A stretch of DNA of 64,000 nt from Promerops cafer (GCA_013398275.1 VZSE01015197.1:401383-465382), one strand, 5' to 3'; shown: positions 36,621 through 49,930, numbered from the stretch's first letter. Program-made: numbers and translations. The notes: generated by a model from the letters alone, not told the origin.

Positions 36621-39466
36621 GATGTAGGGATAGAAATGATTTTTAAAAAGCAAGCATATATGACTGAGACAAAATGACCATGCAAAAGAATATTAAATTA
36701 TACTTCGTTTCCTACCAAAGATGGAGAATATTTTTGAAAGTAATATCTCTGTTCATTTTCATTCGGACCAGCAGAAGAAAAGGTACTGCGTGCTTTAAAT
36801 TCAGTGACTCAGAGCTGATTGAATAAACCTGTTGTAGAAAAATCCATACACGTAAGAATTTTTTCTGTGGGTACAGAACTGTTGTAAATAAGGATGTGCA
36901 TAAGTACCAAGTTTATGTAGTTTCACAGAGAACTTATAAACATCCTTAAAAATCCATAATAGCTTTTTGGTTGTTTTGTTTCTCATGACCTCTATTTAAA
37001 GAGAACTTTTATTCTCTGAGATGAAGCTAATACAAACTTAATAACAAGAAAACCAACAAAAGCTCTGCAAGGATTAGATGGGGTCAGGAAGTAAAAACTC
37101 TTCATTCACAAGCTCAGATCTCAATCTATGTCACATGAGTCATCAAGTGAGCCATAATATACTGCACAAATAACTGCAACTTTCCAGGTTCTTTAAACTT
37201 GTCTGGTCAATACAAGTCAAATTCACTCCTGAATTTCCAGACTTCTACATCACTTGCTCTGAACTACATTTACTCAATTGCCATGCATCAGGGATTTCAA
37301 TATGTACTGTCCATTTCTTGGTATGAAAGTAGCCTGTCATTCCATTTTCACCCTATTTTAGGCATTCTGAAAAGGGAAAAGAATATAAACAAAAATTATA
37401 TTCATATATCTTAAGGCAGCTGTCTTACAAAATAGTCAAGAGACAATCCAAGGATAAGTAATATATTTGGCCTTAAAGCTAGAGAATGGTCTTTCACCTT
37501 GTTTCATTTAGGTTTGTCAACAGAGCTTGAGATAGTGGAAGGCTAAAAGCAGTGTAGGTGTACTTACTCTTGCTAATCAATTCAGTCTAAGTGGGGCAAT
37601 GAAATAACAGAAATTCATTGAGAAATCCTATATACTCGTAATTTTCTCTTCTGCTTACTTATGCCTCTTCCTTTCTACCAGCTGTCTCCCCATCAAAATA
37701 ATCCCATTTCACAGAATAACTTCATATAGTTTGCATACATCACTAAATATTGCACAGTAGATATTACTATATATTGCAGTCACAGAAAGAAGAAAAAACT
37801 AAGCCACCATTAATATTGCAGATAAAGGAATACCCAATACTGTCAGTAGTCATTTTCAAAGCATGGATAAGATCTCAGCTGCAGGTAGAATTTGGTACAG
37901 ATACTAATTTTATTTTGATTTAGGAAGAATTGGTTTTGACTCTAAATCTTATATATGCTGCCGTTAAATGTGAAATGATCAAAATTTTCTTTAAAGATTT
38001 GCAAAATTATAATACATTAAAACCTTTTTGCACTGATATTTTAAAAACTTGCTCAAAGTTGATACTCAGGACACCTATTTGCCCTGTTTAAAACAAATAC
38101 ATTTCACTATTTCCTTTCTCCAGAATGAGGACTTGGAGGTTACCACATAGATAGAGAAGAACATCCTTTAATGTGAATGAGACTTTCTATGTGTATTTGA
38201 AGGTAGAATTTTTCTCTGATAGTAAATATTTCTGTAGTACAAAAATAAAATGGATAACATATTCAAAGAGCAAAAAGGTTAGGTGGAGAAAAAGAACAAA
38301 AGCTGTAATTGTATTCCAGATTCTGCTGTGGCACAGGAGTTTATAATTTTTGTACCTGACCTCACTGACAAGATCCAAGACTTAAAAATCTGAACATTGG
38401 GAAGAGCCAAAAATTTATCTACAGCTTACACTTTCTACTCTTAAAACAAGTATGAAATCACATCCAGCTAAAATGATCAGCAAGAGATGTTCTTGCACTG
38501 ACCTGTTGCAGGATATGGTACCCACTGATGGCAGAAAAAGCATTCAGATCTTGGTACACGCTGTAATAATATTCTAGTTTTGAGTGGTATTGCCACAAGT
38601 CTGAAAAACTTCTAAAGCTTTTAGTCAATCTTTCCATATCTCACAATAGTGTGTAAAACAAAGTTATAAGAAGTATTCAAACAATTTTAAATGTCATTGA
38701 ACTTTTTTTCTAAAATTTCATGACAACAAATTCAAACTATTTTTCATTACAAAATATGTCATATGAAAAGCTCTGAGACATGGTCCTCTAAATTACAAAA
38801 AAGTTAGTAATGCATGATTTATTGATTACAGTATATTATCTCACTTTCACCATTCTTTCTTATGAAGGACTTAATGATTTTATTTTATGATTTCTACAGA
38901 CAGTGATAAGAAAGGCTAAATATCCCTCTGGGGGAAAAAAGGACAAAATAAAAAATACCTTTCACAGTTCTTCATACACTCTATATTGGTTGTGAAATCT
39001 AATTTGTGACAATGGAGTCAAAATATATTTCTAACCAAGTATTATTTTGGGTCTAGCTATAACTACCTTCTCTCAACCTCCCAGTCATTTCAGAAGATAA
39101 AAATACTGCTATGTTTATCACAAAACAGAAATGAATAGTTTATTCAACAGTAATTTTCCCCTATCTAGGATACCTCAGCACATATTATAATTCTCCTCAA
39201 AGCAGGAATATTTTACAAGTCTTACACTTTCATATCCTATGATTGCATTAGTTTCCCCACAGAAACATATACTAGATGATCAGTAATATCTGGAGAAACT
39301 GGATACCCACAGCTATTATATTTTTAAAACTGTGAATAAAACTCCACTCCATTCTGTACTATAATCCTATTTTCCAAGTATCACACATGAAGATTTTTAC
39401 TTGTCATGCCTGTACACCTGCCTGGGGAGAAAATCACAGCCAACGATCTAATGAACGAGTGAAAGA

Positions 39467-39495
39467 GAAGGAAGGAAGGAAGGAAGGAAGGAAGG
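39467..39495 (+). repeat. (GAAG)n microsatellite
   Basis: Seven tandem GAAG units without interruption. Confidence 0.97.
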
Positions 39496-39635
39496 GAGTA
39501 CAGCTCTGGTATACAATATTAGAATGAAGAAAAAAAATTATAGAAAAAAGTAAACACACTGAGTATGGAAAGAGGTGTAAAATCCAAGTATATAACAGCA
39601 GTTTGCAATGAATGCCTGATACACCTCTAAGCTTT

Positions 39636-39722
39636 TTTATGTCTTTTGGTTTGGTTGGTTGGTTGCTTGGTTGATCAGTTAGTTGGGGATTTTTGTTCGG
39701 TAGGTTTGCTGGGGTTTTTTGG
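39636..39722 (+). repeat. G/T-rich low-complexity tract with (GGTT)n
   Basis: TTGG/GGTT-type units interrupted by a few C and A, ending in GGGGTTTTTTGGG. Similar in nature to the tract at 35221. The proline- and glutamine-containing translation on the opposite strand is an artefact. Confidence 0.9.
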
Positions 39723-40487
39723 GATGATAAAATCACTCTTTGCCTGCATAATACTAGCTCCAGAGGAAGAACATCCTAATACAACAGTCATGTGTTTTGA
39801 TATTAGACAGAGAATATGACATTTCTTCTTTAATTACCATCAAATATTTGCTGAATGAATGTGTTTTAGAGACCAGATGTGAGTAGAACAAACAATTCTT
39901 GCAACAGCATTTTAAAAAATACAGTGATAGCAAATTTAATACACAAAGGCATCTTTCTAGGAAAAAAGTTGGATTATTTCCATTTACAATAATGCCGTAT
40001 CATTCAGTTTTCTAGTATAATATCTCCACCTCTCATTTTCTTCCCTGACATGTTGAAAATATTCCCAGCCTTTCAGAGTTAGTTACAAAGGCACATTTGG
40101 CAAATTCACCATCTTTGATAGCATAATTTTTAATCTGCTTCTGTAACCCAAGAGAATCTTTTAATAAAGAGTTTAAAGTATTGGATTTTTATTCTTCATG
40201 ATCAAGAGGACAACATTTGACCCTGATGGCTAATTGAAAACTAAATTTTATTGCATTATACTGGACACTAAACCAGTTGGGACACTTTTCCAGCAATACA
40301 ACAGTCACCATAAAAAATCCTCTGTATCTAGAAAAAAAAATGGAAGGAGTACAGAGAATTCGACCAAAAAAAAAAAGAAAAAGAAAAATACCTACTTAAT
40401 ATCATCGGAAATTAAGTGGGAGATTATAACAGAATTAGATTAAAAATAAAGAGGATTATAATTTAATTAAATTGGTTTGTGGCAGAG

Positions 40488-40903
40488 TTAGTTCATCAGA
40501 TTTTTTGTTTGTTTGTTTCTTTGTTTTTTAATATCCTCTTTTGAGATAAGAGAGTTTTTCAGCAGGAACAGAAGTTGTTTACAAAGATGATGCAAAATTG
40601 CATCTTTGCAGTCAACAACAGTTGCTTGACTTGCAGCAGCATTAATTAACATCCTCAGTCCTGAAGTACATTCCTCTAATAAACAGACTTTGATGTAAAC
40701 TGACAATATCCTCACAAATAAAGCCAAACTTTTTGCACCATGAGACGGTGTAAATACATTAGACTGCTTTAATGAGATCCATATCTGATGCTTATTCAGA
40801 GTAAAAAATACGTTACAGTCCGTGCTATCATATCTAATATCACTTCCCTTTTTGTGTATGTGAATTTCATTTGTTTTTCTGACAGACAACAACATCTGTC
40901 TTG
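40488..40903 (-). other. Candidate terminal exon, unidentified
   Basis: On the - strand a very long pyrimidine tract (about 40995-40909) ends in CTCCAAGACAG, a possible splice acceptor. It is followed by an open frame starting MLLSVRKTNEIHIHKKG that runs to a stop at 40488. The predicted residues look protein-like in the middle (SLALFVRILSVYIKVCLLEE and AASQATVVDCKDAILHHL). The pattern of a leucine-rich helix, a Ser-Gly turn and a second helix is faintly like a BEN domain, but key positions are not clear and I do not assert it. The tract on the - strand may just be a reverse-oriented A-rich simple repeat, and 140 open codons can arise by chance here. Confidence 0.17.
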
Positions 40904-40998
40904 GAGAAAAAAAAAAAAAAAATGAAAAGAAGAAAAAAAAGGAAAAAAACAAACTGAAACAAACAAACAAACAAACAAAACCCAACCAAACAAAAAAC
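40901..40998 (+). repeat. A-rich and (CAAA)n low-complexity tract
   Basis: Poly-A, then A with scattered G, then about five CAAA units and AACC/CAAA variants. On the - strand this is a T/G-rich tract of the same kind as those at 35221 and 39636, and it creates poly-F translations. Confidence 0.92.
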
Positions 40999-42707
40999 TT
41001 GTCATGATAGTTCTTCCACTGCTCTTTTCTTTCTTTAACCAGCCCTGCATTTCTTGTGTCATGCTGACAATGATGTGGTGAAACTCCCTGTTTCTAAGAT
41101 TACATTTTTCCTACTTAATTATTCCAGGAAAAGTGTCCATGGATGGAGTAAGCCATGCTAAAACTATGCTGTCATACTCCTCCTGAAGCTCTGACAGTAC
41201 CAGAATGGAATGGTCGTTTCCATCAGACCAGCTGGTGGAGCACTCAGCTGATCTCATGAAATGGCTACACAATTAAAAGAGCTGACACAGGACTATGTGT
41301 GAGCTTATATTTGAAAGGGAGAGGAGAGTAAAAGAGAGGGATAGGCATGAGGAAGAAAAGGAGAGGGAGAATGGAGTCAAAACATAAGGGCGAGCAAGGC
41401 TTTAAAGCAGTAATTCACTAATATATTGGCATATGCCAGTCATGAAAAAGCAGAATAAGTTTCAAGGTTTTGAAGAATTACATTCTGGAAACAGTCAGTG
41501 CTGGGTTTTCAGGCTTTTTACTCTCTGGATACTAGGAAAAGACTTTGGCAACATGGTGTGCTGATGAATTCAGTACTTGATAAACTTATTTAAACTTGAT
41601 AAATTTATTAAAATTTAATTTTAAATTACTTGATTTTTTTTTCCAGTAAACACAAGCTATTGCACACCATTAATCACCAAGTTACATCATGATGTTTTCT
41701 CAAGAAAAGATAACAGACAAGATGCCCACAGGCTTACAGAATTATTTTACAGTGAACTGAAGAACCCACTTACTTGAATCTCAAAAGAACTGTACATTTT
41801 CTATTCTAGTTCTATGATCAGTTTTAAGGGCCACATCACCAATATTGAGTATCACATAACTCTTTTTCTTGTTGTTTAAATTTTTGAAAGCATGTTGCTT
41901 TATAGGGCTAATATAACAAATATGCCTTTGAAAATCTTAAAACAACACATTTTAATCCTTTCAAACTAATCTAAAAAAAAGAAAAAAATTCCCTTAAATA
42001 AAGAAAATATATTCTTTTTTTTTTGTCACACACATACTTGTTCCCTTAAAAATATGAAAAATATTCCTTTCATTTACATCCTTATTCAAACTGTAGGCAC
42101 TAAAAATTCAAATGAGTCCTAATTAAAGTTATTATCTTAAAGCTTCAGTAGAACAGCTCTCATCTATATTAAAGAAGTTTCTAGTTCAAAGGAAAACTCT
42201 TTGCAGTGAAAGTCATGCATAATTTTTTTTCTCTTGTCAGAAATCAATCATGGTTTTGTCATCATTTAGGAGAAGAGTTGGCCTTTCTTAAGAGAAAGGA
42301 CAAAAATACCTGGTCATGAAATAATTAAAATACCCCTACTGACAGGCTCCTATTTAAAATGATAAAAAAAAATTCTTCCTCATACTTTTAATTTATGCCA
42401 ATGGACAACAGAGGAAAAATAAGACATATAAAGAAAATTTAATTGTGCAAAAGTATAGATAGATATAAATTCCCACACGTATCAAGATTTGTTGTGATGA
42501 ACATGACAGAGAAGGAAAGGTGATAATGTAGGTGAAATTTATTACTGTATAAAAAACCCCACAGAATTAATCTTCTAAACTATGGTTGAAAATTGATGTC
42601 CTATAATTCATGTATTAAGCTCAAGAGGTCATGCACACAAATTTGCCTAAAAATATTGGTTTCCTAGAATCCAAATACCTAGTGTTACTAGGTGCTTTTG
42701 GTGCTCA

Positions 42708-43262
42708 TAAAACCATAAGATAATCCAGGCTGATCAGGTAAACTTTGGGTGGTCTCTCCAGCTCTAACCTCCTGCCCACAAGAAAGAGCCTGGCTCTGTG
42801 CTCCTGATCACGTTTTCTTATCTATATATACACACAAAAAAAGTGACTGTGAGGGCCTGTGTTGTTCTTGCTCAACTGTACAAGGTGTCTGTTGGCCCGT
42901 TTCTCCAGACTGGCGAATGCCCAGGACACTGTCCAGCAGCCCTGCCTCCAGCCTTGTCAACTGCTGCCCCTCGTTTGTTGTCATCTTAGACTCGGAAAAC
43001 CTACCAGGGTACCTTCTGCTTCCTCCTACAGGTCACTGATAGAGAAAAGAAGCAGGCCAGCTCCAAGGAGACACTGCAGAGGTCCTCTAATTTTTACTGA
43101 CCTCCAGGCAAAGCACCAGCCACTAACTTCAGTTCACTAACCTGACTGTCCAACCATGTTTTCATTCATTCTGTTTTACTCATCGCCAGACTGTTACTTC
43201 CTAACACAGACCACTGTGGGACACCCTGTCCAAAATCTTTTTAAAGTCAAAATAAACAACTT
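42708..43262 (-). mobile_element. Decayed CR1 LINE fragment
   Basis: The left end resembles a reversed CR1 3' terminus (AACCATAAGATAATCCAGGC, then TCTCTCCAGCTCTAACCTCC). The right end resembles the reversed reverse-transcriptase region (CTACAGGTCACTGATAGAGA near 43023; GACCACTGTGGGACACCCTG and TTTTTAAAGTCAAAATAAAC at 43210-43258). The order and spacing fit one internally deleted, highly diverged - strand copy. The overlapping 90-odd-codon frames at 42749-43140 are products of this fossil sequence. Confidence 0.68.
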
Positions 43263-43264
43263 TT

Positions 43265-45490
43265 AAGATCTAATTTTTACATATAGGCTTTTTTCCTCTT
43301 ATCTTACATCAGAGCAATGAAACCTTAGACATAACTTATTAGCTGTTGTTGTACACAGACAGAAAATAATAGAGAAAAGCAGCTCTTTCAACAGAATATT
43401 GTTTCTAAAATATTAGCACAATTTGTTGGTTTTTTACTAGCTAAAGCAGATGCCAGCTTCTTTTCTTCCTTTGTTTTTATTAACTTAGGCAGATTGCATT
43501 GAAGCCACCACCCACCTAAGCCTTTCCAAGCTTTCTAAAAGGAAAAAGCATTTTTTCAGGTGATGTTATGAGTGGCAGTATGAAAGCCTGATTAAATTAA
43601 ATGATTCACTGAAGAGTATTGAAAAAAACTTATCTCTCTAGGCTTCATTTCCTTTAGACAAACAGGAATCCACTGAGAAAAACTGGGTTTGGATATAACA
43701 CCAAATAATTTTACCAATGTGTTACTTAATCATATTTATCCCACAAATTCTATTTCTTGCCTCTTTCATTATGTTAATTAGTCAAATGTAAACAAAACAG
43801 AACAAAGTGTAGCATGAGATGAAGACTTTCATGAAACCAAAGAATCCTTAGCTGTAAAGACAATTTTTGCCCACTGAAAAACAAACCGTCTTCCTTTTTT
43901 GTCAAATAGACGATCATGAAACTCCAGCTGTAACATATGTCCAGGACTCCAGTAAGCAAATTACCTGTTCCAAGCTGTAATTCAAGGTCTGAAACATCTG
44001 GCTGTGGGGTAGCTGGGGCTAATGAATTCAGTCTTAGGTTTTACTTAGACACAGAAAATCAAATTATTATCCAAATACTCTTGGTATCTTGCTCTGGAAA
44101 AGAATTCTGCTTCCATTTTTCAGTCTCATAAATAGAGTCAATTAAAGAAAAGACCACACAGGAAATACTCAGCAAGTAACCAGAGCTGTTTGGATATAAG
44201 CAGGCAATTCCTGTTCATGTTTTATGTAGCAGTCATCATATCATGATTTTGCATATGTCAGGCAAAGGCATGCACAAGAGAAGAGGTGGACAGATAAATG
44301 CAGCCCAGGCTCACACAGAACATGGGAACGGACAAAGATGTGCACAAAGCAGGAAGACTTCACAGCGAGCTGGGAGGTGTCTGTTCTTTCTATCTACCTT
44401 GTCCACTCTTTGAACAGCACAAGAAGGCAGGCTACATTCAATTGAGAGAAGATAAAAGTCTAAATAAAGGAAATGATGATTTTATCTGTGACTTCTGAGG
44501 AACAGGGAGTATATTGTTATCTGTCTTTCCTTCTACAATCTCTAAAACTTTTTTTGACTTCTGGCTTTCTGTTTCTTGGTGTCAGTTTCTTTGGGTTTTT
44601 GGGATTTTTTGATTGGTTGATTGTTTTTTGGGGGGTGTATTTTGTTCTGCTTTCTTTAACTAAATTTTTGATTTAATCTTATTCAAGTCTCTCGTTACCT
44701 CAGCAAGATAAAGACTTTTCTCATTGTAAATACTTTCTTGAACTGCACACAAAAAATTAATTGTAGATTCTTTAGATATCAGTGATTAAATTGTCAATCA
44801 TCATTTTCACCATGGCAGTTTTTCTGACATTCTTCAAAATCTGGAATTAAATCTAGCTTTACCAGGCTAAGAGGTCTTTTTATCTTCTCTCTCAGTGTTG
44901 TCTTTCAGTTTTGCAGTGTACAATACAGATGCTGAATAGTCTTCCACAGCACTTTTGCACCCATCTTGTAGCCTACAATGCAACTACTGTTTAAGGCATA
45001 AAAGTATAAAGTTTCTTTGTTTTATAAATAAAGTACAAATTTGTAAATGTTACAGTTTTCAGTGACTATGGTCAGAAACACTGGGCACAGCCTGATTTCA
45101 GAAACATTTCATAAATATGGAGTAATTCTACAAACATAATTCTAGACTTATCCCATGGCAAAAAGTAAAATATAAACCAGCGAGCTATATTCCCATAATC
45201 AATATATGACTGACAACATTTCAAATTAATTATATGTATATATATGCAAAATTGTTTCAAAGAATACATTATTTCAGGTTAATGTCTGTTCTAACTAGAT
45301 GCACTGAACAAACCAAATCTTGAGGTCCAAAGGAAGAGCTATTTAGCCATCACCAACCCATTGCTATAAAAGCTTGCAGTAAATGAAAATTTATATGTAA
45401 AATCATTTTGCTAATTACAAAAAACAATCTGCAAGGGTATGTGGAAGGATGACATCTGCTCTTTTAAGGGTACCTGGTAAAAGGAGCTAT
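43265..45490. other. AT-rich non-coding sequence
   Basis: No gene or mobile element is recognised. A G/T-rich tract of moderate purity lies at about 44560-44650. Confidence 0.55.
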
Positions 45491-45494
45491 AAAC

Positions 45495-46690
45495 AAGAAT
45501 GTAGAGAGGCAAACCTGAGTGACAATTGATAAGGGAAGTTATGATAAGAATAAACCCAGTCAATCACACTAATTGGTGTGGAGGTGAGAAGGTTTTGTTT
45601 TTCTTCTGTATGATTGTCTTACTAATGACCTTGCAAAATTGGGATTATTAGGGAGAGAGACAAACAGAGATATAAAACCTGAACAATTAGCCTAATGAAG
45701 ACAATAACCAGAGATGTACCAGTTCATTCACACTAATTGATGGGCTACCAAGAAACCACAGTCAGCCCGGGTCTTTTCAACTGGTAAGGAGGCAAAGAAG
45801 AGGATACTGCAGGTGGGGAGGGTAAGGGGACTGCCAACTGATGAATCAATGTGCAAGCGAAGGGAATCTGGGAGGGGGAGTAGACAGAAAAGGGTATAAA
45901 AGAGGCCAGCTTCACTTGTCTGTGCCTGATCACCTGTCCCATAATCTTGTTAATTCTTTTCTCAGCTCTCTCACTGCATGATCTCATGTCTCTATCTCAT
46001 GTGCCCTGCAGGCACACCCAGGTGATGCTGAGTGGACTGGCTGTCAGGGACTGGAGACAGACTGGGGGTATAGGCACCCATGGCCTCTGGTGCCAGCTAC
46101 TGCAGCACACGGGGTCTGGGTAACAGCAACTGAAATGAGCTGGGGTCTATAGCTTCCAGCTATAGACCCCAGCTGGGGGCTGAAACGGGGTGTGTGTTCC
46201 CAAATCCTGCTTCTGTGAGTGAGCTGAGTGAGAGTTTCTGCATGGGCTGCTGGAGCAGGACCATGGGGCACAGCCTGCGTGCCAGCTGCTGAGGGCTGAC
46301 AAGTGTTTGTCTCTTACCCAAACCAGCTGAGTGCACACTTCTGTGTGGGCTTGTATCCAGAGAGCTTCCTCTCAAACTTTCAGCTGGACTTCACAGCAGG
46401 TAAAGGACATTTAGGTCTGGACCAAGGTAGAAGGTCAACAGGAGGTCCATGTGCTGCAGAGGACTTGAGAATGTGGAGTTTGTGAGAGATAAATTTGCCA
46501 ATGAGCATCGAGCTGGACCAGCTGGTGAGTCAGGGACTGTGAAGCACATAAGGAGCCACGATCTGGGCAGCTGTGCCAGGCAGACAGAGCCCATGGTGGT
46601 ATTGGCAGGATCTGTCTGCCTGTGTGTGCTTGGAGGGTGTCAGGGAAAAGGGGAGTAGAGAGGAGGGTGGGGCTGTGCTTCTAACATCAC
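45495..46690 (+). mobile_element. LTR-like GC-rich segment, probably retroviral, unclassified
   Basis: This 1.2-kb island differs from its surroundings in GC content. Its first part holds two diverged copies of an AATCACACTAATTG-like unit (about 45563 and 45726), then purine-rich sequence and a clear TATA box (GGGTATAAAAGAGGCC, about 45892-45907). After it comes a richer stretch with many short open frames on both strands. This is the layout of a U3 followed by R/U5 and leader sequence in an avian ERV. I cannot name the family or define TG...CA ends, and no AATAAA is obvious at the expected distance. A host promoter is the main alternative. Confidence 0.38.
46138..46174. repeat. Perfect 17-bp inverted repeat with a 3-nt loop
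   Basis: The left arm AGCTGGGGTCTATAGCT (46138-46154) and the right arm at 46158-46174 are exact reverse complements separated by TCC. It lies inside the LTR-like segment. Perfect pairing in otherwise old sequence suggests a recent template-switch event. Confidence 0.95.
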
Positions 46691-49600
46691 TTAGAGCAAT
46701 TAATTTGATGACTCCAAATGACACAAGAATGACTGTTCCTGCCATCCTGAACACACTCAAAAAGTTTGGAATTTGCAAATATCAGTGAAGATGTACTTTC
46801 TGAAGTATATGGTCCAGAGGGATCATAAATTTACCTAAGCTTTCCACACTTGAAAGTATTTCCTGTTATTTTGAGCTCTCTTTCAGAGAGGTTTTAGCAG
46901 TAACAAAACACAGTAGATAGGGGGAAAAAAAGAAATATGAGCAGCAGTATTTTCTCAGTGTTACCAAGAAAGCACTATGCTTTTCAGAGTCTTCTTTCCT
47001 AGTTCTATTTGTAATTCAGTTAATGTTTCTGCTAGCTTCTGGACAACAGGAAGTGCAAGTGCCTGAGAACATTTATTTGAAACATTAAACACTGTATTAG
47101 CTGCATTAATCAGGCACATGCCAGCATGAGGAGAGGGAGTGGAAGGCAGGCATGAAAGTTTCCAACATCTTTGATTGTATTGCAGCTAAAGAGACCTTGA
47201 AATATTTTATCCTCTGGCCTTGCACACTTCTGCCTCTTCATCTGTTATCTCACTGACAGCCTCTTTGAGTCATCACTCTTAGTACTCTCCTATTTTAATG
47301 GCCTTCTCTCATTAGGTAGCAGACTGTTTTCCTCTTTGTCAGACTATGAGCACAACTGAAATCAGTTCATATTTTTTAAAATAAGCTTTTTCAACAACAC
47401 AACATGGAATTTAACTGTCTACCATTTTTCAAGTAAATATTATAAAAAAAATAAAACATTTTTCATTCTCTTACAGAAATATAATTTTTTTTTTCTTCAG
47501 AACAAGAGTTCAGTCACTGCACAGTGTGTTCCTTTGCCTTTGACATTTAGCAGCATGACTGATTGATAACTTAGCATTACTTAGGTACGAGATTAATCTC
47601 CAAGTAGATTCAAGGGTAGGGAAAAAGAGACATTGAAATTCTGTCTTCATAACTGAACTGCTGTAAATTACAAAAGTAAAAATGTAATCCATCAATTTTT
47701 ATGCATTGACAGCGATATTTCTTTAAAAATACTAATAGAATTAATCATTATTTATGCCAAAACTACCTAGAAATATTTAATTTGTATACAAAATATCTAC
47801 ATTCCTCATAATTTTTGAAAAATTCCCTGCCATCTAAAATAGAAATTAATTAGTATATGGGAACAACCATTAGCATCTCATGTAGCACAGGAAATGCAGA
47901 ACAAATAATAGTTATATATTCCAAAATGTATGTAGCAAATTTAAAATAATTCCACATTAAAAGAATTCTTAGCTGTTGCAAGAAAAAAAAAAGTACATTT
48001 AACAATATCAGGAAACTGGTTGAGAAGTTTTACTTGCATTTGAAAGGGCTGAAATGGAGACACTTCTGTAGGCTATGCCTGTGTCTCAAAACTGCTTAGA
48101 AAGAAACCACACCACCAAAATGCCCACGCTATCACAGAGGTTATAGGAGTCATGACATGCTATATGCCAATCTACTGGCATAGATAATGTTTCCTGGGAT
48201 AGGAGCTGACAGGCAGTACATCAAAATTGGACCTGAGCAAGATTTCTTGGACACGGTTAAGTTTCTATTCAAATTTATTTTCTGTGGTCAAGTGCACCTC
48301 CAGCTCCAGCAGAGGACCATGACTGGCCACACAGACTTTATCCCTCCACCATCCTCATTCAGGGGATTTGGAGGGACTTATGAATTAGTGGATCCTCATT
48401 TTGTCCCTTTTTCCCTCTTGGATGATGTGACACATTCAAGAATCAGAGTGACACCCTAAATGTATACTTCTGGAATATCTCTACACATAAATAAAATCGG
48501 TCTTTAAATTATAAAAGGGCAATAGAACTTCCATTTAAATCACAATTTAAAGACTAGTCATTTCTTTAAACAGAAGTGGGACAATGGATGAAATATTATG
48601 CTATTCTGCAAAGATTATTTTCTAAATTTTGTCTTCCGCACAGTATAGCACTGTAAAAACCAACAAAATATAGTAATAAATATAATATAATATAATATAA
48701 TCAAACTGATTAAAGAAATTATATTCTCTGATTAAGGCTTTAGAAAAAAAAATGTAGAAAACAAACATCTTAGAATGAAAAGCAAGCAATAAGTGAATGT
48801 AATTCTGTTCTTCAAATGTATTACCCCAAAAATTAATATATTTTACACAAAGTAAGCACTTTCAGATGAGGGCTTGTTGTCTTGTTACGTAAAATTCTAT
48901 GTAATAACATCCTTTGAGATGAAAATGTTCTTGCTAAGTGAGCTATGGTTTAAACACAAAATCCAAAACAGCTGCATTGTAGTATCTTTTGAAAGGATGT
49001 TTCATTGTTTTGAAGCAAAGAATACTGAGTCATAAAGCTTTAGGAATGACTCAGAGTATCTTGATACCTCATCTCATTTTCTTAACTATAAATCTATTTG
49101 GAAAGTCTTGCCGTAATATTAGATGACATCCACTGAATTAAGAACATATTGTATTATGTCTTTTGAGAACTGGAATACGTGTTTGGTTGCTACAAGCAAA
49201 TTCCTCCCATTCCCAACATGTAATTGAATATAATTAGAACATATCTATCTCATTTTTATAAGCACATGAAAACTATATGAAAATTAATAATTAACTCTGA
49301 AAATTTGAGAGCCAGAAAATGACAGAAATAGAGTCTATGTTTAAGTGCTTTATGTTTTATGGTATTTCACACCATGGATTGAATACTGTCACCAACATAC
49401 TACCCCCAATTAATTCAGTTCCTGAGACGGATGGTATTCACAGACTGTGGAGCTATTCAGAGCTGGGTTTTTGAGTTTTCTTGTTAGTGTCATGTGGGGG
49501 TTATTTTATCACTCTCTGCTTGGATCAATACATTATTCACTGCACATTATGCAATTTATATTAATTTTTTCATGAGCTTTTGCGCGGTTTTCCTATCACA

Positions 49601-49930
49601 TCATTTATCACCACAATTCCCATCTGAGACAAAAATTACTGGAGATCATTATTAGAGCAATTTAATGTATCAGAGATGGGCATAGACAAATGTATGTTAA
49701 AACCATTGAACATGACTATGCTTTTGAGCCATCTGATATTTTAAAAGTTCTCAAAAACATAAGAGACTTCTCATGTTCCTAGCACAAATGCTAAAATAGT
49801 TTAATTATTCATGCATTCCAGAACTCAAATTCCATAAACAGAGATAGGGAAGACATCAGTGACTTGCTACCTGCACTTTGTTTATATAATTTTCCTAACA
49901 CTACACAGCAAATTCACAACCACAGAACAC
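46691..49930. other. AT-rich non-coding sequence
   Basis: No gene or mobile element is recognised. A 90-codon frame at 48187-48459 (+) has mixed, fairly protein-like composition but no domain and no convincing splice sites. A TATAA pentanucleotide microsatellite lies at 48681-48700. Confidence 0.5.
48681..48700 (+). repeat. (TATAA)n microsatellite
   Basis: Four perfect tandem units of TATAA. Confidence 0.95.

Larger units (their letters stand above)
34040..42700. other. AT-rich non-coding sequence with many simple tracts
   Basis: Apart from the simple repeats and the ORF at 40488-40903 listed separately, I see no gene or transposable element in this stretch. Simple-sequence tracts become frequent: G/T-rich at 35221 and 39636, poly-A at 36588, GAAG at 39467, and A/C-rich at 40901. 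Confidence 0.5.

Noticed and set aside
39467..39495. CRISPR-like or satellite array
   Set aside because: It is a plain tetranucleotide microsatellite without spacers; no CRISPR array exists in the window.
46044..46788. Several overlapping ORFs of 60-82 codons
   Set aside because: Open frames on both strands and in several phases of one GC-rich LTR-like block; none has a domain.
48187..48459. 90-codon ORF with mixed composition
   Set aside because: It has no domain, no promoter or splice signals that I trust, and its length is ordinary for chance in this window.
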